Assembly: GCA_023101885.1 (NCBI GenBank)
Contig: JALPQD010000241.1
Span: forward strand, 1,757,001 to 1,821,000
Length of the DNA stretch: 64,000 nucleotides
Source: Typhlomys cinereus
Lineage: Eukaryota > Chordata > Mammalia > Rodentia > Platacanthomyidae
Direction: 5' to 3'
Position numbers and translations under genes: made by a program. Below the pieces are notes generated by a model, which did not search any database, had not been told where the DNA came from, and saw only the letters and a list, made by a program, of their open reading frames with translations. Shown piece after piece: positions 1 through 10,720 of this stretch. Position 1 is the stretch's first letter, and the number at the start of each line of letters is the position of its first letter.

Positions 1-490
1 AAGACAACACACTAAAAGACGTTAAAACTAGGGAAGAAAGGGTATAAGACCTTATTTGCAAAAAGGAATGACCACATGTACGACCACCTTTGGGAAACGG
101 GTTGTCTCCCCCACCCCCCCATCCCCGCCTTCCCATCCCCCCCATGCCTTCTTGCTTCTTCAACTGTTCAAGAACTCAGCTCAACCCACAGGATTCAGGG
201 CTCCCCATGGCTAACTGTACCCTGTCAAAGCAACCTAACCCACCCACCTGCATTTCGAGGAAGCCTATCCCATTTACAATACGATGAAGTTAACTTTTTC
301 TAACTGTGGCTTTTGTTATTCCATTGGCTGACCTATGATGCAATTGTGGTTTCTGGATTTATTAACCCCTTTCTTCCCCATCTTAGGAGGTCAGGAGTTC
401 TTTCTGACAAGAGCCTGCTTTCTAGTGACAACAATAAACGGATTCCTGCTTTGATTATGTGTGGCTCGCCCGGGGACCAACAGTGGTCCT
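1..490 (+). mobile_element. possible retroviral-type LTR 3' portion (weak)
   Basis: Around 430-475 there is an AATAAA-type signal followed by a short U5-like stretch ending in GGCTCGCCCGGGGACC, reminiscent of the GGCTCGTCCGGG sequence found near the LTR/leader border of gammaretrovirus-like elements. The left part holds a C-rich tract (108-150). No matching left end or target-site duplication can be seen because the window begins here. This is a tentative call; it may be unique sequence. Confidence 0.25.
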
Positions 491-698
491 GAACAGTCGT
501 AAGAGGAGTAGGATTTTTGACAAATGTAGGTGAAGGAGCTATTCATTCCATGGGGGAAGAACAAGGGAGTAAATATTAAGGAAACCGAGACAAGGAGTTG
601 TATTTCTTACTTTCCTCATCTCCATGACAAACTACAAAAGAGAAAGAATTTAAGGAAGATGTGACAGTGTTATGGTTGTTTTACTTACTCACGACTTC
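491..698. other. unannotated sequence
   Basis: No gene, repeat or motif recognised between the possible LTR and the next ERVL-type LTR. Confidence 0.5.
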
Positions 699-1114
699 TG
701 TGCTAATTAAGTACAGGACCCATTTAACAGTCTTAAGCAGACTGTGATCTTAAGGCAGTTAAGGTAAGTCTTAAGTAGGGAGATTGCCAGGTGATGAGGG
801 AAGAGCCAGCCCACCGTGATTGGGACCACTCCCTGAGCAGGCAGGTAAGATGGAGAGAGTCGGTTGAGTTGTTTGGCATACTTTGAAAGACTTTGGCAGA
901 TCTGCAGTCTGGCATATGAGGAGATTTGCCCCTTTCTCAGCAATTCCCGTGGATATGGGGTGACCAGTTCCCCTAGTTCCTGATGGTGGTTTGAACTCTC
1001 CTGCAAGCTAGACTACGAATTATAACAGAACCATAACGAAGAATGAAGCTCCTTGCTCTCTTAAGTTGTTTGGGTCCCTGTCTTCATTAAGCAACACAAA
1101 GAGCAACTGGAACA
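699..1114 (+). mobile_element. ERVL-type solo LTR, family A, copy 1
   Basis: About 416 bases starting TGTGCTAATT and ending GGAACA. It shares a diagnostic order of blocks with copies at 2515, 3775 and 16426: a GAGATTG..TGATGGGG block, a purine-rich AAGATGGAGAGAG block, a GAACTCTCC..GCTAGACTA block, and a CCTTGCT..TTAAG polyadenylation-like end. Five-base flanks ACTTC (694-698) and GCTTC (1115-1119) differ at one base and fit the 5-bp duplication of ERVL/MaLR integration. No internal retroviral sequence is attached. The family assignment is from memory and resembles MLT2-like LTRs. Confidence 0.65.
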
Positions 1115-1335
1115 GCTTCAGAATTTTTGGTTGATAGTCCTCTGCCATCACAGTACTGTGAAAAGGCGAAACCTCATGGTGTACAGAGAGTGTAGAGGAA
1201 GAGGTCCCTCTTTCACAAGTGCACCACCTTCCAATAGTCTATTCACATTTCAGAACCGTAAGTGATCTAATCCTCTCTGGAAACACGCCATCCAATCAAG
1301 CTGACAATTAAGATGAATTTCCACAGAGGATCCCA
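1115..1335 (-). mobile_element. possible old ERVL/MaLR LTR remnant, antisense
   Basis: Phrases near 1215-1325 (CACCTTCCAATAGTC, TCTAATCCTCTCTGGAAACACGCC, CCAATCAAGCTGACAATTAA) resemble the complement of mammalian ERVL-type LTR 5' regions. The match is patchy, without clear ends. Confidence 0.3.
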
Positions 1336-2260
1336 TGTGTGCAGGGTAGGAGAGGCTAACAAAGAGACTTCTGGGGACAGGAGGGGTAGAAAGAAAAGGG
1401 GAAGGGAAGTAACTCGAACACTGCAGTAGATATCAGGCTGGAAGTTGTTATGTGGGACAGTATTAAGGAAACATGGGATGTTTGACAAGGTTTCAAGGTT
1501 TCTTACACAGAGGGGAGGCATCTGCTTTGTTATTTTGGTTCTGCTCCTCATCTCACTGACACCCCTGACATACAACAGGCCCTGTTGTGTGCCTCAGTTT
1601 ACCTGTGCCTGGCATATAGGACAGACAGAGGGCGAGATGCAGTGGATTTAGCACTGAGCATCCAAAACAGAAAGACTGGCCTTAAGGGTCCAGAAGCCCT
1701 TTGCATTTTATGTGAAAGCTTTTATTGCCTTCCTCCAGTTGCCTTCTACCTCCTTAAGGTCTTTTCAATCTAGCACTTGAGCACTACTGAAGAGGAAGCA
1801 GGAAGTATTGTAAAACACCCAGAGAGTGGACCGCCCTTCCTATCTGTTCCAAGCTCAGCCTGGGAGCACATGAGTTCTGGGGAGCAGCTGATTGTTGCCT
1901 GCACCCTGGATTATCTCCTCACTGTCTGTTGCTCCACAAAGCTTTTGAGCATCCTTTGAAAGGGTGACGCGGGAAAATAAGAGTGTATCACAAAGCAAGG
2001 GCAGGTTTGTCCTAGAGCTGTGTTTTCTTAAGCTTTGGATACGACTTGTACAAGGCCCATGAAGCCAACCAAGAAGGCTCCACACGAGCATGAGGGACTG
2101 AAGAGGGCAAATGCAAACACTCCAAGTTCTGCTTAAACAGCACAGGAAGAATCTGAGTGGAGCTGAATTCTTCAGAGAGCCAAGAAAGGCAGGCCCAGGG
2201 GAATACTCTTTTATAACATCGGTGTGGCCCTGTCTTTAACAAACATCATGGTTTGTTATG
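1336..2260. other. unannotated stretch
   Basis: No gene or repeat recognised. The open frames here are all under about 105 codons, overlap on both strands and resemble no known protein, so I treat them as chance. Confidence 0.5.
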
Positions 2261-2269
2261 TGTGAGTGA

Positions 2270-2323
<54 letters not shown>
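2261..2323. repeat. (TG)n microsatellite
   Basis: Starts as TGAG units and becomes a nearly pure TG run of about 25 units. It lies at the 3' tail side of the antisense B4 SINE that follows, the usual place for CA/TG growth from a SINE tail. Confidence 0.95.
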
Positions 2324-2326
<3 letters not shown>

Positions 2327-3043
2327 GGCAGCAGGTGTATTTACCCACACATGTTGTGGCCAGAGGTTGATAATGGAATATCTTCAATTGTTTCTCTGCC
2401 TTCTTTTTAAAAAACAAGGTTTCTTGCTGAGCCTGGAGCTTGCTGACTGACCAGCCAGCCACTGGGACCCACTTGTCTCCACCCTCCCAGTGCTGTATAG
2501 TTAGCTACAGATAGTGCCATAGTTGGACACAGGTATCGAGTTGCCAATTGAAGGCTCAAGCTCAGGGAACAGTGTGTAGAATTGGTAGTTGAGTTAAGCC
2601 CTGAGCAAGTATGGGAGAGATTGTCCACTTGATGGGGAAGACCCAGTCTATGATGGATAGAACTTTTCCAAGTGCAGGTAGATAAGATGGAAGGAGCTGG
2701 GTGAGAATGTTGTCATTTTTTTGTGTAGTTGTCCAGACACACTTGCCTGGAAAATGAGGTTTGCCCTCCTTAGCAGTCCTTGTGGATATGGTGTGAACAG
2801 TTCCCTCAGCCCCTGGCATTGGAATGGGCTCTCCTACTAGACTGTATTAAGAACTGTAGCCAAACAATCCTAAAATATAATAAAACCCCTTGTTCCTCCT
2901 TAACCCACTTTATTGTGAATTTATTGGCAACATACAGAGTGACTGGGACAGATGAACAGATGTGAACTGCCACACCCAGTTTTTGCATAGATGTTAGGGA
3001 TCTGAACTCAATCCTAAAGTTTGCACAATTACTTGGGGAGGGG
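2324..3043 (-). mobile_element. B4-type SINE (antisense), split by an LTR
   Basis: 2324-2514 holds the antisense B1-related part (GCTGAGCCTGGAGCTTGCTGACTGACCAGCC.. then CTCCCAGTGCTGTA). After the 436-base LTR, 2951-3043 continues with the antisense tRNA-like head (AACTGCCACACCCAG, TTAGGGATCTGAACTCAATCC). The two halves together make one B4 composite, showing that the LTR inserted later. Confidence 0.7.
2515..2950 (+). mobile_element. ERVL-type solo LTR, family A, copy 2
   Basis: Starts TGCCATAGTTGGACACAGG and ends GACTGGGACA. It has the same block order as copies 1, 3 and 4, including GGGAAGACCCAGTCTATGATGG and a CCTTGTTCCTCCTTAA end with AATAAAA upstream. Flanks GATAG and GATGA are similar but not identical. 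It sits inside the B4 SINE, so it is younger than that SINE. Confidence 0.7.
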
Positions 3044-3527
3044 AAGAGAAGCACTTAGCATATATTTGGTCCCACTTTTTTCAGCAAGTGTACGTCTTTC
3101 ACACACCCTTTTTAGTCCTTCGTCATTTTAAATAGCACCAAAAAGCAATCTGAAATCAAACTTAACTCCTATATTATTTTTATAAATGTCTTTAAAGTCT
3201 TTTTCCCCTAAAGTTCAATAGAAGAGCATTCTAAGTGTTCAATTAAAATTGCTTTATGATACTAAGTTGTTTTTTGTTACTGGAAGAAAAAAATCTGACC
3301 GAGTAATAAGATGCCTCCTGATTGACTGTCTCATGGTGACCATGCATGATTCTCATGCATCACATTGTCGGTTTGTTCATGACTTTGTAAAACAAAGTAC
3401 ATTGTGGTCCTTGTAGGAAACAAGGTCTTAGTAACGTCTCACCTCATTCATCCTGAATGAGAGCCCTGTCTAGTGTGTATTAAGTAAGAGCTCTGCCCTT
3501 GTTACTCAGAAACATCTGTTCAGGCAT
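3044..3527. other. unannotated A/T-rich stretch
   Basis: No gene or repeat recognised. A short inverted motif around GCATGATTCTCATGC (3343-3358) is visible and probably incidental. Confidence 0.5.
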
Positions 3528-4265
3528 TGTCATGGTTTGAATATAGATTTTCCCCCTAAGTTCAGGCTTCGTGCCCTTTGGAAAAGTAATAGAACCTTTA
3601 GGAGGTGGAGTTGGCCAGAGGAAGCACACCACTGAGACCTTTAGTCATCCAGCCCATTTCCCCTGTCTCAATGACTCTCTCACTTTCTGCCTCCTGATGC
3701 TATTATAGCATGTGCTGGCCTCCTGCTCCTACCACCATGCCTTCTGCCATGCACTCCCCACCACAATGGACTATTGTCATAGTTAGGCACAGGTGCCAAC
3801 TTAACAGTCAAGAGTTTGAGCTCTGTGCACATTTGGAAAAAAAATTAGTAGTTGAGTTGAGCCCAGAGCAAACCTACAGGAGATTGTCTAGCTGATAGGA
3901 AAGGCCCAGCCTATGGTGGGTGGGATTAGTTCCTGGAGTAAAATAGAGAGAGCTGATGTACACTTGGCCAGACATGCTGGTCTGGCAAGTAAGGATCGTC
4001 CCTCTCTCAGCCATTATGTGGAGATGATGTGGCCAGTTCCCTCGGCCCTGGTGTTGGTGCGTGCTCTCCCATCAGGCTAGACTATGAACTATAATCGGAC
4101 TATGGTAAGAAAATAAACCCCTTGTTCCCTTAAGCTGTTTGATGGTGATTTGTCAGCAAACATGCAGGCGAACTGCAACAACTACGTTCCCTCTGGAGCC
4201 TCAAGCCAAACAGTTGCTTGAGTTAGCGTATTGACTCCAGTCACAGAGAGTAACTGTACTAGCAA
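3528..4265 (+). mobile_element. MT-type MaLR LTR, split by an ERVL LTR
   Basis: Begins TGTCATGGTTTGAATAT, the typical MT/MTE opening, continues through GGAACC-like and GGAGGTGGAG blocks, and reaches CCACCACAATGGACTAT at 3774. After the inserted LTR it resumes at 4181 with CTCTGGAGCCTCAAGCCAAA and ends near AGTAACTGTACTA. MT LTRs are non-coding retrotransposon LTRs of rodents; no internal region is present. Confidence 0.8.
3775..4180 (+). mobile_element. ERVL-type solo LTR, family A, copy 3
   Basis: Starts TGTCATAGTTAGGCACAGG and ends GAACTGCAACA, giving clean TG..CA ends. It is bracketed by ACTAT (3770-3774) and ACTAC (4181-4185), a 5-bp duplication with one change. It interrupts an MT LTR. 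It contains AATAAA near 4111. Confidence 0.8.
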
Positions 4266-4389
4266 CAATGCCAAGGCAGCCCCACAGCCACTGGAGAGGG
4301 TTTCTTAAACCACCCCAACACATAGGTAGATAACATAAATCTACAGATAACCAACCCAAGAAAATCAATTTAAGACAATTCTTTGAGAG
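4266..4389. other. unannotated
   Basis: No feature recognised. Confidence 0.4.
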
Positions 4390-4615
4390 GATAATGAGCT
4401 AAAAGAAGAGGTCTTAAGGAAGGTAGAATAATGAGATAATGTGATAAGGAAACAGATGGGAGGGGAGTGGCTTGGGGAAGGAAGGGAGCCGCTGGTCAGG
4501 GGAGGGCAGTGGGACAGCAGAGAGAAAATGCAGGAAAATCATGTACACCCTGAAGATGCCGTGATGCAGCCCCGTACTGTGTATGTTGACTCAAATATTA
4601 ATTTAAAAAGTAATC
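4390..4615 (+). mobile_element. old rodent LINE-1 3' UTR fragment (Lx-like)
   Basis: Guanine-rich run (GGGAGGGGAGTGG.., GGGGAAGGAAGGG) followed by a block like that preceding the end of old rodent L1 3' UTRs and ending in AATTTAAAAAG. No coding part is attached. Confidence 0.5.
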
Positions 4616-5684
4616 ACATAAAAGTAATTCTTTGTTATACATATAAATTTGCATGCTAATAGCATGAATATGCTTGGTTGTCTAACATGATATACTCCAA
4701 AGGTTTACTAATTTGATGCATACAGGAAAATGTGAACGTCTCTATTTTCTGTAATTAAACCATCGTGTCTCTATCACAGCAGAACATGGTGTATGTGCAC
4801 ATCGAGGCAGTGCAGTTTATAACACATGATAGTCTTGAATCTCAGCCGGGGTGTATTACCCCAAAGGCTGCACAGTGTGGCGTACACATTGCATGTTCAG
4901 AACCAAGGCTGCAGAGAAGTTTCACGATGCAGCATGGATGAGCCTTGCAAGAAATGCCTTGGATTCATTATGAATTTAATTTTTTAATTAATTTTCATTG
5001 CTTCACATCCAGAAACATTTTATCATTGCCAAATTATTTATGACCTCCTCATTCATTAAAGTAATCCCCAAAGGAGCTGCAAGTCACAGTTGAGGAAGTT
5101 TTGGGATAATGTGGGCTTCCATTCATGCTCTCATTTTTTCCTAGTGTTGTTTAGCTTTAGAGAGTAACTAATTACTTGGTCTGAAGTCAATGGCAAGACA
5201 ATAATTATACCATGATTTGAACCCAGATCTAAATGGGTGGATAAAGACTGTGTTTCTCAAACTTAAATCTAGTTCCAAATCGAGACCCTGCCCCTATAAA
5301 TAGAAATCCTTCAAGAGCAGAGAAATAAAAATAATTAAGTACCTTTAAGTGTGCAGAGCTAGCAATGACACCAAGTGACCTTTTAGGTATCTTTACATTC
5401 CATCAGATTCCACAGACACTTCCTGAAGGTTTCTGTATCTAGCAAACTGGCCACCTTCCTTGATTGTCCGCCTCAATGAGACCTTGAGCTAACTGTGTCT
5501 GCCCGGCAGAATCACAGGCAAGGAGACAGGGCAGAAGCCAGCAACAAGTAGGCCAGGGCCCAACAATGGGTACCTGGCATTTTTCCCGTCACCAGAGCCA
5601 AAAACATAAAGGACCGGGCTGAAGTTTCTCACTGCCCCGACTGCAGGAATCATCTGCAAAATGCCCTTTTCACTGGAAGATGTG
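4616..5684. other. unannotated A/T-rich stretch
   Basis: No gene or clear repeat recognised over about 1.1 kb. The 109-codon antisense frame at 5489-5818 crosses the poly(A) tract and has a low-complexity core, so it is not supported. Confidence 0.45.
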
Positions 5685-5719
5685 AAAAAACAAACAAACA
5701 AACAAAAAAAAAAAAAAAC
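5685..5719. repeat. (AAAC)n/poly(A) tract
   Basis: Three CAAA units followed by an A run of about 16. It may be a relic retroposon tail, but no retroposon body is recognisable upstream. Confidence 0.9.
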
Positions 5720-5904
5720 AGATCTTTTCCTTGCCCTCATCATCAAGGCAACTGCAAACATCACAGACATCTCCATGGTACCCACAAGGTAGCAGAACAA
5801 GAAGTGAGCAGATGGCACATGGAAGATCAGTTACAAGAGAGGACTTTCATTTTCCTCCTGCCTGCCTGACTGCATGTAACAAGAAAGAGAAACAGAGAGT
5901 AAGA
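5720..5904. other. unannotated
   Basis: No feature recognised. Confidence 0.4.
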
Positions 5905-6215
5905 CTTGTGTGGGTGCCTTTTCTATGGGCCAGGAATTGTGCTGTGAGTTTCCGATATCATACTGTTGATAGTTGACATGTAGTGGACCACGCTCCGCAT
6001 GCCAGGAGTTGGCTGTGGACTTTATATATTACCCCATTTCATCCACTCAACATGCTTGATACATACCATAATATCGATTTTTGTAGATATAAGAACTGAA
6101 GATTGGAATGTTCAAGAAATTGTTTAAGGTCACACAGACATCACATGACAGGGAGGAAATCAAGCCAGGGATGCCAGCCCGAAGTCTCACTCTTTACATT
6201 CCACCAAACCTCCCA
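5905..6215 (+). mobile_element. MIR SINE (ancient)
   Basis: Recognisable MIR landmarks in order: TGGGCCAGGAATTGTGCTG, ATTACCCCATTTCATCC, AAGAACTGAAG, then TTTAAGGTCACACAGACATCACATGACAGGGAGG. MIRs are tRNA-derived and shared by all mammals, consistent with the heavy divergence. Confidence 0.7.
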
Positions 6216-6447
6216 CAGCCCAGTCTTCCTCCTCTCAGAGCACCTGATATAAGAACAGAGATAGTCTTAAAAACTCAGTACCTTTCCTGGCCTTCCACAC
6301 ACCACAATTTAACCGATATTTCACACTCTTCTAAGCATCAGCTATATAAACCAGACACTATGCTTGACACCTGCTCTGACTTGGATATTTGTCTCCTTCA
6401 AAATCCATGATGAAATTTAGCTGCCATTATAGAGTTAAAACGTGGGG
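6216..6447. other. unannotated
   Basis: No feature recognised. Confidence 0.4.
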
Positions 6448-6660
6448 ACCTAGGCTGTTAAGATGGATCAGCAGGTAAAGGTGTTTGTCACATAAGCCTA
6501 ATGACAAGAGTTCAATCCCCAGTAAAGATGGAAGGAGAGATGAGTTGTTCTCTGACCTCCACATATATCTATGGCATGCACATTCATATACACACACAAT
6601 ATTAATAATTGTGTTAGTAGCAATAATAACAAAATTAATTTAAACCTTTACAAAAAAAAT
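6448..6660 (+). mobile_element. B3/B2-type SINE (old)
   Basis: tRNA-like head GATGGATCAGCAGGTAAAGG (box A region) and AGAGTTCAATCCCC (box B region), then TGTTCTCTGACCTCCACAT and an A-rich end with AAAAAAATAAG. This is the usual B3 order. Confidence 0.75.
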
Positions 6661-6702
6661 AAGATTGGACCATGAAGGCTCCATTACCATAAATGAATTA
6701 GC

Positions 6703-6713
6703 CTTTCTTTGTC
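6703..6713. repeat. LINE-1 target-site duplication, left copy
   Basis: CTTTCTTTGTC here is repeated exactly at 9554-9564 on the other side of the L1 and fixes both junctions. Confidence 0.85.
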
Positions 6714-6777
6714 TTTTTTTTAACATTTTTTTCATTATTCTTATTTCTGCTCATACAAACTTAACAGGTACACCGGT

Positions 6778-6862
6778 CCCCTCCTCCCTTCACCACCACC
6801 CCTGACCCCCCTGCTCCCCCCTCCCTTCTCCCCTCCCTCCCCATCCCACAGTGTCCCCCTCC
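6778..6862 (-). other. L1 3' UTR guanine-rich tract
   Basis: The reverse strand carries runs of G separated by short spacers. Rodent and human L1 3' UTRs characteristically have such tracts, which are proposed to form G-quadruplexes. The same tract recurs in the other antisense L1 3' ends. Confidence 0.7.
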
Positions 6863-7749
6863 AATCCCCGGAGCATCCTCTAATGTGCATGCCAAACTCT
6901 CCTCTAGGTCCTCCTCTCCAATGAGGTGCAAGGACCCAGGGGCATTTCCCAGAACCCTTTCCTGTGTTCCCCTTAAGCTTAGGAACACTACTGTGACTGT
7001 CAGTCCCTAGCCTCCAAGGATCCTAGTGCCGTCAGTCCATGCTAGACTTTGTGGGGTCAATAATGTGTTGGACATTGCGCAGGGCATGCAAAGTCCTATT
7101 ATGATTGCTTTGGCCCTAACTTGTGTGGGGTATTTTGCATATCATTGCTTCTCCCATCCTTGTGCTTTTACAATCTTACTGCCCCCTCTTCCGCAAATTT
7201 CCCTGAGCTTCAGGATGGGGAGAGATTAGGCTGGCCCAGTTCCAGGTGGTTGATATAGAGTCTCTGATGTTCTGAGTTATGGTTTGTTGATTTTTTTTTT
7301 CGGTTTTGCTGCTCCTGCAATGCCCTTGGCTCCATCCTGATGGGTATTGGATGTCACCCCCTGGCCAGAGATAAAAAAAACCTGTTAAATTACAGTCTTG
7401 TTATAACTGTATATTCAAAGGTAGATGGAATAAAAGTAGGAGACCTCGGTGAGAGAGGGGTCAATCACCCATTTGCAAAATGGTTACTTTCTATCTGCCA
7501 GACTATACACCCTCCTCTTCTGGTACAATCATACCCCATCAGTTGCAAGTGATCAGGAAGGAAAGTCTGTGAACTTAACCAGATGTCTCATTACTTACTT
7601 GCAGTCCTTGATGGTGGCCTATTTTCTCTGCTGTAACATAGTGCCCTCTCTCCTTGTTTCTGGTGTGGCCCTCCTCCTGTTTATAATCTTTACAATTACT
7701 GTAGGCATTACAGAGATTTGTCTTTGAGTGTCTCTAAGTGGGTTTGGTA

Positions 7750-9553
7750 TTAGGATCCACCTATTAGGGAGTACATATGACGCTTAATTTTCTGGGTCTG
7801 GGATACTTCACTCAATATAATTGCTTCTAATTCCATGCATTTCCCAGCAAATTCCATTAATTCATCATTTTTGATGGCTGAGTAGTATTCCATTGTATAA
7901 ATGTACCACATTTTCCTTATCCACTCCTCAACTGTTGGACATTTGGGCTGATTCCATGACTTTGCTATTGTAAACAGTGCTGCTATGAACATAGTCATGC
8001 TTGTGCTATCGAGGTGAATTTTTGCTGTATGTGGGATTATTCCCAGAAGTGGAATAGCAGGGTCATATGGCATTTCAATCTTTAACTTCTTTAAGAATCT
8101 CCAGACGGCTCACCAGAGTAGCTATATGAGCCTGCACTCCCACCAGCAATGTAGGAGAGTTCCCCTCTCTCCACATCCTCTCCAGCACTTGGTATTGTTT
8201 GTATTGTGGATTTTTGCCATCCTGTCAGGGGTGAGATGATATCTCAGCGAAGTTTTGATTTGCATTTCCCTGATGGCTAAGGATATGGAGCATTTTTTAA
8301 AATATGTTAGACATTTTAATTTCGTCCTGGTAAAGTTTCTTTTAAATTCCAAGGCCCATTTTTTAATTAGGCCATTTGTTTCCTTGGTGTTTAGTTTTCT
8401 AAGTTCTTTGTGCACTCTGGACAATAGAGCTCTATCAGATATGTGGTTAGTGAAGATTTTCTCCCATTCTGTGAGTTGCCTTTGTGCGCTGGAGTTACAA
8501 TCTCTTTATCTGAACAGAAGCTCTTTAATTTCACAAGATCCATCTGTTGAGTGTTGGTTGTAGTTACGGTGCTATTGGATGTCCATTTAGGAACTGTTGG
8601 CCTAGCCCAATCAGCTCAAAGGAGTTCCCTACCCTTTCAACTAGGGTTTTTATAGTCTCTGGCCTTATATCGAGGTCCTTGATCCATTTGGAATTAATTC
8701 TTGTACATGGTGACAAGTACGGGTCCAGCTTTAATCTTCTGCATGTGGATATCCAGTTTTGCCAGCACCATTTGTTGAAGATGCTATTCTTTTTCCATTG
8801 GATTTTTTGGGCCCCTTTGTCAAAGATCAAATCCAGTTTTGCCAGCACCATTTGTTGAAGATGCTGTTCTTTTTCCATTGGATTTTTTTAGGCCCCTTTG
8901 TCAAAGATCAAATGACTGTAGTTGTGTGGGCTTATATCTGGGTCTTCAACCCTTATCCATTGATCTGTGTGTCTATTTTGGAGCCAATACCAGGCTGTTT
9001 TTACAACTATGGATTTGTAGTATAGACTAAGGTTTTGTATGGTGATACCTCCAGCCGTGTTTTTGTTACTCAAGATTGTCTTTACTATCCTGGGTCTTTT
9101 GTGCCTCCATATGAATTTTGAGATTGTTTGGTCAACTTCTTTAAAGAATTGCTTTGGGATTTTAATTGGTATAGCATTGAATTTGTATATTGCCTTTGGT
9201 AGGATGGTCATTTTTATGATGTTGATTCTGCCAATCCAGGAACATGGGAGGTCCTTCCACCTTCTGGAGTCTTCTGCAATTTCTTTCTTTAGGGTTTTAA
9301 AGTTTTCATATAAAGGTCTCTTACTTCCTTGGTTAGGTTTATACCAACGTATTTCATTTTTTTAGGGGCTATAGTAAATGGGATTGTTTCTCTCAGGGCT
9401 TTTTCACTTCTTTCATTCTGCGCATATAGGAAGGCCACTGATTTTTGCACATTTATTTTGTATCCTGCCCCCCTGCTGAACTTCTGTATTAGTTCTAGGA
9501 GCTTCCTGGTGGAGTTTTTGGGATCACTTAGGTATAAGATCATGTCATCTGCA
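7750..9553 (-). pseudogene. LINE-1 ORF2 remnant (reverse transcriptase C-terminal part)
   Basis: Read on the reverse strand, the start is ADDMILYLSDPKNSTRKLLE, from the L1 reverse transcriptase active site onward. The middle includes LIFDKGA..IQW and WCWQNW. The end is EYYSAIKNDELMEFAGK..LEAIILSEVSQTQK..MYSLIGGS followed by a stop at 7750. The cysteine-rich segment (CWRGCGERGTLLHCWWEC) of the ORF2 tail is visible near 8130-8190. The frame is broken: it moves between at least two phases and carries stop codons near 8122 and 8888, plus the internal 80-bp duplication. It cannot encode an active protein. Confidence 0.93.
8751..8911. repeat. 80-81-bp tandem duplication within L1 ORF2
   Basis: 8751-8830 and 8831-8911 are nearly identical; only an A/G change and a one-base difference in the T run before GGCCCC are visible. 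It duplicates the ORF2 segment coding for the LIFDKGA to WCWQNW region. Close identity suggests the duplication is recent relative to the L1 insertion, or was already in the source element. Confidence 0.95.
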
Positions 9554-9564
9554 CTTTCTTTGTC
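9554..9564. repeat. LINE-1 target-site duplication, right copy
   Basis: CTTTCTTTGTC, identical to 6703-6713. Confidence 0.85.
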
Positions 9565-10720
9565 CTTGTACCATGTGATGGTCTCCACCATGCTAGCATA
9601 CAGCAAGAAGCTCTCCTAAGGCCAGCCGTTTGATCTTCAGGGCTGCTTCTCCAGAATAGTAAGAGAAAGGTCTTTTCATTATGAAATTCCCAGTCTGTAA
9701 TGTTTCATTAGAGTGGCACCAAGAAGGTTGACTTGCTTCCACATGAAGTCACAAACAAGGTGGGGCAGAAATTCAAAGGTAGCAAACATTTGTCTTAGAC
9801 GAGGCACCTAGCCCTAGTCAATCAGGAAGCTTGCTCCAGTTGAGCTCCTGAACTGCCTCTGAGTCCTTCTTAGCGCAGACTGCCAGGAAACTGCTAAAAG
9901 CTGCCAGTGTGAGCCAGCCAGTTGGGCCTCCCTGCTGCAGGGACCTAGCGGTAGCCATGGCAGCAAGGAGTAAGGAGACACTAGGAAGTTCTAGGATCAC
10001 ATCTGTGCTCTGCTTCTCGCTAGCTGGGCATGAACAAGTACACTGGAGTCGCTAATCCTACTTGTCTTCTCATTGAGGACCAAGAGGAAGATCTTACCTG
10101 GGGCATGGGACTGTTAAGTCCAGGAATTGTTCATGAGCGAAAGAAAGAAAAATTCATAAAAATCAAAAGCCTGGGGTAAGCGTCCTTGTAGGAAACAGGA
10201 AAATGAGAGATCGCAGAAGGTAGGCTTTTGCTGGGGAACTTAGCCTAAGACATTCCACAAAGGTTTCTGTGTGTCCTTTGAGTTTTCATGGCCTTTGCTA
10301 CACAGCAGCACTTGTCAGCACAAGGAGTAGCACAGTCAACAGGATCCAGACAGACCGAGCCCTGGCGGAGGCTGCAGACTGAGGAGGCTGCCTGACTCCT
10401 GAGGGCTCTCAGGCCAGCTGTAGGCGCACGAGAAGGTTCACAGCTTCTCCAAGGTCACGTGAAAAAGAAGGAAAATGCCACCTGTGCCAGGAAGAGTCAC
10501 TGAGACACCCACAGTGCAGGTTTTCACTGAAATTTTCACAGTAATGTGAAGATGACACAAGGATGACAGTAGAGACACTGTCAAGTGGTAAAGGCTTGAG
10601 ACGAACCACGGGTCGCTTTTCTATTGAGCCACAAGGAAGAGCAGGGGGCAGGCCCTGATGTGACTTCTGTTCTGACATAACCCAATATGGCCAGCTTCAC
10701 GCAGGTGAAAGACACTTCTC
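9565..10720. other. unannotated stretch
   Basis: About 1.15 kb with no gene or repeat recognised. Short opposed open frames (60-89 codons) show no known protein features. Confidence 0.5.

Larger units (their letters stand above)
6714..9553 (-). mobile_element. LINE-1, 5'-truncated, antisense, with target-site duplication
   Basis: A 2.84-kb L1 inserted in reverse. Its poly(A) appears as the T run at 6714. The 3' UTR occupies 6714-7749, including the guanine-rich tract seen on this strand as C/T-rich 6778-6860. The end of ORF2 follows. The element stops inside the reverse transcriptase domain at the codons for A-D-D, the catalytic motif, next to the right copy of the duplication. Truncation there removes the endonuclease and most of the polymerase. 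Three further copies of this 3' UTR lie in the window (12633, 60547, 61099). Confidence 0.95.

Noticed and set aside
9554..9619. Extension of L1 ORF2 upstream of the ADD codons
   Set aside because: The sequence does not match L1 and starts with the exact target-site duplication, so it is flanking DNA read through in frame.
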